From contig NC_066844.1 of assembly GCF_001640805.2 (NCBI RefSeq), forward strand, positions 6,236,843 through 6,300,842: DNA of 64,000 nucleotides, in the 5' to 3' direction. A program made the position numbers and the translations under genes. The stretch's first letter is position 1; every line of letters starts with the position of its first letter. Source of the stretch: Lates calcarifer (Eukaryota > Chordata > Actinopteri > Centropomidae). Positions 62,601-64,000 of this stretch are shown in pieces. The notes under the pieces were generated by a model, which was not told the DNA's origin, searched no databases, and worked only from the letters and a program-made list of their open reading frames with translations.

Positions 62601-63254
62601 ATTTTTATTTGATAGAAATGCTGTAACAGTGAATTATTATCTCACATTATGTGGGTTACCACCAGAGATACCCTCAGTATGTTTAAGTTAATGTACAATT
62701 TGAATAAGACTAAATGGCTCGTTATGATTCCTGCTGAGATCTATTCAGCAATGGCCGTTTCATATATTTTTTTAGTGCACCTTCAGATTTCAAAATTGAT
62801 ATTTTTTATAATTACAAACTAATTAATTATCTATGTCTTTCAGTAATTCATTCAATTATTAATAATGCAGCAAAAAATACTGTGAGCTATTAAATATGTG
62901 TATGATGATATGTACAGTCTACTTTTCATACTATGTGTGACAGCAGTGGTTGTGGGTATGGTGTAAGTACAGGGACATGTGTAACTTCCACGCCTGATTT
63001 AATTCCTCTCTAGGTGTGCAAAGTGCTGAACACAACCACCATCAGCTGCTTTGCTCCCTCTCTGAAGGCAGAGTACTCCTGCAGACCAGGAGACCATCAA
63101 ACACGTGGACGAGTTTGGCTTCGTCTTCAACAACGTCCAAGCTCTGCTCACTTACAACAACACGAGCTTCGTCTACTACCCCAACCCTTACCTGGAGCCC
63201 CTCAGCCTATCAGGTGTTCTGGAGCAGAAACCTGGAGCTCCCATCATACTCAAA
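21621..63254 (+). CDS. plxna2: plexin-A2 receptor, 5' part: 17 coding exons (overview; 3' end outside window)
   Basis: Plexin-A proteins are single-pass receptors that bind semaphorins directly (Sema6) or with neuropilins (Sema3) and switch off Rap through a cytoplasmic GAP domain, steering axons and endothelial cells. The spliced frame covers about 1,180 of the roughly 1,890 residues usual for the family: signal peptide, sema (about residues 45-514), PSI1 (519-560), linker, PSI2 (672-705), linker, PSI3 (812-850), IPT1 (875-967), IPT2 (968-1055) and IPT3 (1056-1180). A2 is chosen over A1, A3 and A4 because of paralogue-specific runs in the sema domain such as [13 protein letters not shown] and SLYQGVCKL, and [12 protein letters not shown] at the exon 1 end. 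The transmembrane and GAP exons lie downstream of the window. All junctions are GT-AG and phase-compatible. Two exons (13 and 17) each contain one surplus base, so the sequence as given does not encode an intact receptor. Gene identity is near certain; the paralogue is very likely. Confidence 0.95.
22845..24573 (+). other. plxna2: intron 1 of the coding region
   Basis: 1.7 kb without coding potential. The last 200 nt are strongly pyrimidine-rich (CT/TCC repeats), which produces spurious Ser/Pro/Leu-rich open frames in all forward frames. Confidence 0.8.
24574..24756 (+). CDS. plxna2: plxna2 coding exon 2: sema domain, late blades
   Basis: This exon encodes residues 409-469 (61 codons, phase 0 at both ends). 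It begins [19 protein letters not shown], the conserved continuation of the plexin-A sema domain, and ends TRSGQLKK before donor GTGAGA. The acceptor is preceded by a strongly pyrimidine-rich stretch from about 24,365 to 24,570. Its length and junction positions match the plexin-A pattern. Confidence 0.93.
25015..25071. repeat. near-perfect palindrome (hairpin)
   Basis: Arms CAGACCTCTGAATCGCTGC (25,015-25,033) and GCAGTGATTCAAAGAGGTCTG (25,051-25,071, TT bulge) pair with one mismatch around a 17 nt loop that is itself partly self-complementary. Confidence 0.85.
25492..25956. mobile_element. non-autonomous element with 14 bp terminal inverted repeats (MITE-like)
   Basis: The left end ACATTAAAGGAGCA (25,492-25,505) matches the reverse complement of the right end (25,943-25,956) at 13 of 14 positions. 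The 465 bp interior has no coding frame. The arrangement fits a small DNA transposon derivative. No target-site duplication is obvious. Confidence 0.6.
26214..26343. mobile_element. possible short insertion flanked by a 17 bp direct repeat
   Basis: CAGGACATTATGCAGCT occurs at 26,197-26,213 and again, identically, at 26,344-26,360. This is the length expected of a target-site duplication made by a LINE-mobilised SINE. The 130 bp between ends in the A-rich GAAAGAAA. No Pol III boxes are recognised, so a simple segmental duplication is possible. Confidence 0.4.
26640..27240. mobile_element. inverted-repeat element, copy B
   Basis: Outer arms: AAATCCAGTGAAAAGACTAA within 26,687-26,730 and its near reverse complement within 27,160-27,200 (ATTGTTGGTTTTGGTCTTCT). 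Inner inverted words: AACATGGGCACTGCAGTTTA near 26,877 and AATGCCCAGCTGTTTTAGG near 26,993. Same family as 5,885-6,290. No transposase frame. Confidence 0.6.
34003..34301. mobile_element. MITE-like foldback element with 48 bp inverted arms
   Basis: Arms at 34,003-34,050 and 34,254-34,301 are inverted copies identical at 44 of 48 positions; the shared word AGTCCTGCAATAAATCCT is exact. TTTATTAGGAAC just outside the left arm resembles termini of a family common in fish genomes. No coding frame inside. Confidence 0.8.
36720..37040. repeat. degraded teleost interspersed repeat
   Basis: GCTAAGCTAGGCTAGACAC and GATACTGACCTTCTCATTTA resemble a repeat common in percomorphs. The later part, GCATATTCTAACCTCTTGT (36,952-36,970), recurs exactly near 59,336. 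Confidence 0.55.
37704..37838 (+). CDS. plxna2: plxna2 coding exon 3: end of sema domain
   Basis: This exon encodes residues 470-514 (45 codons, phase 0 at both ends), from [16 protein letters not shown] through [21 protein letters not shown] to DHQ. These are the final strands of the sema propeller. The acceptor is TCTCTGTAG and the donor GTGAGG. An ORF that runs on past the donor is intronic. The preceding intron is 12.9 kb, the longest in the window. Confidence 0.93.
37868..38010 (+). mobile_element. degraded tRNA-derived SINE
   Basis: A Pol III B-box-like GGGTTCAAGCCCC (37,938-37,950) lies 57 nt after an A-box-like GCTAAGCAGTGGGG (37,881-37,894). CTTGAGTGAGATACTG follows, resembling the tail CCTTGGGCAAGATACTGAA of a widespread percomorph SINE. 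The copy starts only about 30 nt after the exon 3 donor. Confidence 0.6.
38598..38620 (-). promoter_or_regulatory. G-quadruplex motif (minus strand)
   Basis: Four C-runs of 4, 5, 6 and 4 on the + strand are separated by loops of 1, 2 and 1 nt, so the - strand has an ideal four-tract G-quadruplex sequence. It lies 760 nt into intron 3, on the template strand. Confidence 0.75.
38803..38821. repeat. A-homopolymer
   Basis: About 19 consecutive A. Confidence 0.95.
40430..40550. repeat. degraded interspersed repeat with GATTAATC motifs
   Basis: AGGCTGAAACCAGTTGTTAT to TTTCAGCTGTA, with several ATTAATC words between them. It resembles a repeat I know from fish genomes (GCTGCAACTAACGATTATTTT type) with roughly inverted ends. 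Confidence 0.45.
43990..44090 (+). CDS. plxna2: plxna2 coding exon 4: PSI1, first part
   Basis: This exon encodes residues 515-548. [19 protein letters not shown] and [12 protein letters not shown] give the cysteine pattern that opens the first PSI (plexin-semaphorin-integrin) module, a small cysteine knot that positions the sema head. The exon ends within a codon (AT before donor GTGAGT); the next exon supplies G, completing Met. Confidence 0.93.
44091..46833 (+). other. plxna2: intron 4 of the coding region
   Basis: 2.7 kb. A possible conserved patch at about 44,500-44,760 is non-repetitive and rich in short AT-core motifs. A degraded interspersed repeat occupies about 46,255-46,765, and an A-run lies at 46,059-46,075. 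No coding content. Confidence 0.7.
46255..46765. repeat. degraded teleost interspersed repeat
   Basis: GCTAATGTTAGCATGCTAAC, CATTTCATGGCAGGCCATCC, AGTAGGATTCATCCTCTAGG and AGAGCCATACAGCTAGTGTG occur in order. The same vocabulary is present at 51,296-51,640 and partly at 405-600, so it is a dispersed family. Class unknown. Confidence 0.65.
46834..46957 (+). CDS. plxna2: plxna2 coding exon 5: PSI1, second part
   Basis: This exon encodes residues 548-589. It completes the split Met codon and reads [19 protein letters not shown] and then [17 protein letters not shown], finishing the PSI1 cysteines and starting the linker. It is 124 nt long and exits in phase 0 at donor GTGAGT. The acceptor is TCATCCACAG. 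Confidence 0.93.
46958..47857 (+). other. plxna2: intron 5 of the coding region
   Basis: 900 bp, of which about 47,340-47,680 is a degraded interspersed repeat. Nothing else identifiable. Confidence 0.7.
47340..47680. repeat. degraded teleost interspersed repeat
   Basis: AGAATAGTTTGACATTTTGA, AATCAGCTAGCCTTTCTCTC and TTGACCAGGAGCATTAAC are in the order of a well-known percomorph repeat (GAATAGTTCGACATTTTGGG type). It appears related to the 36,720 copy in opposite orientation. Confidence 0.6.
47858..48011 (+). CDS. plxna2: plxna2 coding exon 6: extracellular linker, Ig-like/IPT-like strand region
   Basis: This exon encodes residues 590-641. The conserved core [20 protein letters not shown] and [17 protein letters not shown] match the segment after PSI1 in plexin-A proteins. 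It is 154 nt long and leaves one base (G) of a split Asp codon before donor GTGAGC. The acceptor is CTCTTAG. Confidence 0.92.
48012..48501 (+). other. plxna2: intron 6 of the coding region
   Basis: 490 bp. The final 190 nt are a C/T-rich tract ending in (CT)n directly at the acceptor. No other feature seen. Confidence 0.8.
48502..48598 (+). CDS. plxna2: plxna2 coding exon 7: linker before PSI2
   Basis: This exon encodes residues 641-673. The first two bases complete Asp, then [15 protein letters not shown] and [11 protein letters not shown] follow, matching the plexin-A pattern that leads into PSI2. The 97 nt exon enters in phase 1 and exits in phase 2 (donor GTAAGT). The polypyrimidine tract is a (CT)n run. 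Confidence 0.92.
48599..51001 (+). other. plxna2: intron 7 of the coding region
   Basis: 2.4 kb without coding potential. The part at about 49,680-49,960 has several TAATTA-type motifs in non-repetitive sequence and is a candidate conserved element. Confidence 0.6.
51002..51116 (+). CDS. plxna2: plxna2 coding exon 8: PSI2
   Basis: This exon encodes residues 673-711. [20 protein letters not shown] then [18 protein letters not shown] carry the cysteine and tryptophan pattern of the second PSI module and are nearly identical to vertebrate plexin-A2. The exon enters with one base completing Thr and exits in phase 0 at donor GTACAT, a weaker donor than most here. Confidence 0.94.
51296..51640. 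repeat. degraded teleost interspersed repeat (same family as 46,255)
   Basis: CAAATTTCATGGCAATCCAT, GGATCACCAGTGTCATTAGG and AGAGCCACACTGCTAGTATG parallel the copy in intron 4. Confidence 0.65.
51890..51912. repeat. (GACA)n short tandem repeat
   Basis: Five direct ACAG/GACA units. Confidence 0.9.
52162..52362 (+). CDS. plxna2: plxna2 coding exon 9: linker between PSI2 and PSI3
   Basis: This exon encodes residues 712-778 (67 codons, phase 0 at both ends). It begins [20 protein letters not shown] and contains [18 protein letters not shown] and [13 protein letters not shown], the most invariant part of the plexin ectodomain linker. It is clearly GC-richer than the flanking introns. The donor is GTATGA. 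Confidence 0.94.
52363..53097 (+). other. plxna2: intron 9 of the coding region
   Basis: 735 bp. Purine-rich (GGAAA)n near 52,563-52,587 and pyrimidine-rich sequence before the acceptor; otherwise nothing seen. Confidence 0.7.
52563..52587. repeat. (GGAAA)n short tandem repeat
   Basis: Four to five direct GGAAA units in a purine-rich stretch. Confidence 0.9.
53098..53194 (+). CDS. plxna2: plxna2 coding exon 10: linker up to PSI3
   Basis: This exon encodes residues 779-811. [20 protein letters not shown] followed by [12 protein letters not shown] matches plexin-A2. It is 97 nt long, enters in phase 0 and leaves one base (G) of a split Val codon. The acceptor lies after a 130 nt pyrimidine-rich tract, and the donor is GTAACT. 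Confidence 0.93.
53195..53914 (+). other. plxna2: intron 10 of the coding region
   Basis: 720 bp. Frames open for up to about 75-120 codons here are read-through or chance; no conserved motif or repeat recognised. Confidence 0.7.
53915..54114 (+). CDS. plxna2: plxna2 coding exon 11: PSI3 and start of IPT1
   Basis: This exon encodes residues 811-877. [20 protein letters not shown] and [17 protein letters not shown] form the third PSI module, and CTNPRITE begins the first IPT domain. It is 200 nt long and exits in phase 0. The donor GTTTGT is weak and sits in a (GTTT)n run; the next exon joins in frame with an alignment of the expected length, so the site is very likely real. Confidence 0.92.
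54115..56267 (+). other. plxna2: intron 11 of the coding region
   Basis: 2.2 kb, AT-rich. It begins with a short (GTTT)n run. No exon or recognisable mobile element seen. Confidence 0.7.
56268..56419 (+). CDS. plxna2: plxna2 coding exon 12: IPT1, first part
   Basis: This exon encodes residues 878-928. [20 protein letters not shown] then [19 protein letters not shown] shows the GPxxGGTxVTIxGxNLG signature of an IPT (Ig-like, plexin, transcription factor) fold. It is 152 nt long and exits in phase 2 (CA before donor GTAAGA). The exon starts with GTGAGC, so the acceptor is directly followed by a donor-like sequence. Confidence 0.93.
56616..56659. repeat. (GT)n microsatellite
   Basis: Long GT tract with scattered TATG interruptions in intron 12. 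Confidence 0.95.
56888..56908. repeat. A-homopolymer
   Basis: About 21 consecutive A followed by A-rich sequence. Confidence 0.95.
57546..57664 (+). CDS. plxna2: plxna2 coding exon 13: IPT1, second part, with apparent +1 frameshift
   Basis: This exon encodes residues 928-967. The first base completes Gln; [20 protein letters not shown] then [10 protein letters not shown] follows in the expected frame. The conserved end of the IPT fold, SPSQFYSFV, is read one base later (from about 57,639). The exon is 119 nt long, but a phase 2 entry and phase 0 exit require 118 nt or another length of the form 3n+1. One surplus base therefore lies near 57,630-57,642. Left unrepaired, translation would stop at TGA 58,170-58,172 in exon 14. 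The donor is GTAATT, with an alternative GTGGTA four bases upstream. Confidence 0.88.
57665..58131 (+). other. plxna2: intron 13 of the coding region
   Basis: 467 bp, AT-rich, with a T-run (about 58,107-58,116) in the polypyrimidine tract. Nothing else seen. Confidence 0.7.
58132..58268 (+). CDS. plxna2: plxna2 coding exon 14: IPT2, first part
   Basis: This exon encodes residues 968-1013. [20 protein letters not shown] then [20 protein letters not shown] is an IPT signature with a sequon (NQT). It is 137 nt long, enters in phase 0 relative to the conserved frame and leaves AG of a split Arg codon before donor GTGAGA. The acceptor follows a T-rich tract and TCTCCACAG. Confidence 0.93.
58269..58819 (+). 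other. plxna2: intron 14 of the coding region
   Basis: 551 bp with no identifiable feature. Confidence 0.7.
58820..58987 (+). CDS. plxna2: plxna2 coding exon 15: IPT2 end and IPT3 start
   Basis: This exon encodes residues 1013-1069. [20 protein letters not shown], then [28 protein letters not shown], match plexin-A2. It is 168 nt long, enters with one base completing Arg and exits in phase 2 with donor GTACTC, which is relatively weak. The preceding sequence TTGGTATTCCCACCAG is a good acceptor. Confidence 0.92.
58988..60726 (+). other. plxna2: intron 15 of the coding region
   Basis: 1.7 kb. A degraded repeat at about 59,220-59,460 is related to one in intron 2. A T-run lies at 60,199-60,215. 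Otherwise nothing identifiable. Confidence 0.7.
59220..59460. repeat. degraded interspersed repeat (shared with 36,870-37,040)
   Basis: GCATATTCTAACCTCTTGT and later GGCTATGT-GTAGCAAAA-type words are shared, in the same order, with the repeat in intron 2. Confidence 0.55.
60727..60820 (+). CDS. plxna2: plxna2 coding exon 16: IPT3, first part
   Basis: This exon encodes residues 1069-1100. [20 protein letters not shown] and [12 protein letters not shown] carry the G-T-L-x-V-x-G-x-N-L pattern of an IPT strand pair. It is 94 nt long, enters by completing a Ser codon and exits in phase 0 at donor GTGAGT. Confidence 0.93.
61036..61076. repeat. (TA)n-rich microsatellite
   Basis: Imperfect ATAC/TA tract, about 40 nt. 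Confidence 0.9.
61330..62460 (-). mobile_element. antisense remnant of a LINE (L2/Maui-like) reverse transcriptase
   Basis: Reading the minus strand at about 62,045-62,150 gives [20 protein letters not shown], the reverse-transcriptase strand that carries the first catalytic Asp (LLDLSAAFDTVDH in intact elements). The flanking + strand words TTGTTCCAAAGTGTTGGGG and GGCAAAAGTCCAGTCACC match, in order, the antisense of a LINE family widespread in fish. The frame is broken elsewhere and the copy is 5'-truncated. The clade is from memory and not certain. Confidence 0.65.
63014..63254 (+). CDS. plxna2: plxna2 coding exon 17: IPT3, second part, with apparent +1 frameshift
   Basis: This exon encodes residues 1101-1180. 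[20 protein letters not shown] is in the expected frame from the phase 0 acceptor. [35 protein letters not shown] and [11 protein letters not shown] are read one base later. The exon is 241 nt long where 240 is needed between two phase 0 junctions. The surplus base lies in 63,077-63,092, where 16 nt separate Tyr (63,074-63,076) from Thr (63,093-63,095) and human plexin-A2 has five residues. Donor GTAAGT is strong. It is the last exon in the window. Confidence 0.88.
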
Positions 63255-64000
63255 GTAAGTCAAAGCAGATCTCCTCTGATTTACATAGATACTTTGAAGC
63301 CAGTAACTATTTCGCATCAACAAGATTGCTGAATGTGCAGTAAATGAGACCCTGTTCTCTCGATGATCAAGAGCCCTATCTGTTTTGATCTTAGTGATGC
63401 CGCATATGCTGCATTCCCAAACATCATTATATCATAATCAAATGAGTTTGTGAGTTTAAGAGTATTTCTTTGTATTAATATTTGAAAGAAAAAAAATACT
63501 AGTGGTTGCTTCTATCTCATGTTTCTCTAAAAGTAGAAGAGGTCATGGATACATATTGTAGGTTCTGAAGTAGTTTTTTCCATCTACCTTTCACGTTTTT
63601 ACACCATGTGCCTACTGCAAGAGCTTAAATGTTTAGTTCTGTTTGCAGTGGAGAAACAGCACATTTTGCGTTGGTTTGTATCTTGAAGCAATCTGCCTTT
63701 GTTAGGTAAAATAATTTAGAAGATTTCCTGCAAAACATGATATGACTCAGTAGCTCACAGTGTAGTGTGCACCACAGAAACTAGCTGCTAGTCTTCTTGA
63801 AGATGGACTGATTATAGTAATTATACTAATGCCTCAAAATTGCATGGTAATAATCTATTGAGGTTAAAATGCTACAAATATGATCAGCAAGACATGACGC
63901 TAAAAACAGATGTCTTGTGGAACCAATGGGAAAAGTTCCAAAGGTGTAAAAGACCTCCAACTTTGCATTGTTTGGGAAGCATGTCTGATTTACATTTTTT
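63255..64000 (+). other. plxna2: start of intron 17 (continues beyond window)
   Basis: AT-rich sequence after a strong donor. The next plexin-A exon, which would continue at the residues after PIILK, is not present before the window end. Confidence 0.8.

Larger units (their letters stand above)
60821..63013 (+). other. plxna2: intron 16 of the coding region
   Basis: 2.2 kb, about half of it an antisense LINE remnant (61,330-62,460). A TA-rich microsatellite lies at 61,036-61,076. Confidence 0.7.

Overview
The window is vertebrate nuclear DNA, most likely from a percomorph teleost fish. It is AT-rich with long introns, canonical GT-AG splice sites, abundant dinucleotide microsatellites, and many degenerate repeats of types common in spiny-rayed fishes. 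Only one protein-coding gene can be supported. It is the 5' part of a plexin-A gene on the + strand, best matched to plexin-A2 (plxna2), a single-pass receptor for class 3 and class 6 semaphorins.

Layout. Positions 1-9,500 contain no recognisable gene, only degraded repeats and microsatellites. A CpG-bearing segment at about 9,520-9,982 ends in a strong donor and is a candidate promoter plus non-coding exon 1. An 11.5 kb first intron leads to the large first coding exon (5' UTR from 21,489, ATG at 21,621, donor after 22,844). Sixteen more coding exons follow: 24,574-24,756; 37,704-37,838; 43,990-44,090; 46,834-46,957; 47,858-48,011; 48,502-48,598; 51,002-51,116; 52,162-52,362; 53,098-53,194; 53,915-54,114; 56,268-56,419; 57,546-57,664; 58,132-58,268; 58,820-58,987; 60,727-60,820; 63,014-63,254. 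Exon numbers below count coding exons only. Together they encode about 1,180 residues: signal peptide, sema domain (coding exons 1-3), three PSI modules (exons 4-5, 8, 11), the intervening IPT-like linkers and the IPT modules up to the third. The rest of the gene (last IPT, transmembrane helix, split cytoplasmic GAP domain) lies beyond position 64,000.

Most notable. Every junction keeps the frame except in two exons. Coding exon 13 (119 nt where 118 is needed) and coding exon 17 (241 nt where 240 is needed) each carry one surplus base, and conserved residues continue in the shifted frame. These are either assembly indels or real disabling or polymorphic insertions. Other points are a start-start-stop upstream ORF in the 5' UTR, a splice acceptor at coding exon 12 immediately followed by a donor-like GTGAGC, a G-quadruplex motif in intron 3, and several inverted-repeat elements in the introns. 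I saw no previously undescribed biological system. This is a well-known receptor gene in a repeat-rich fish genome.
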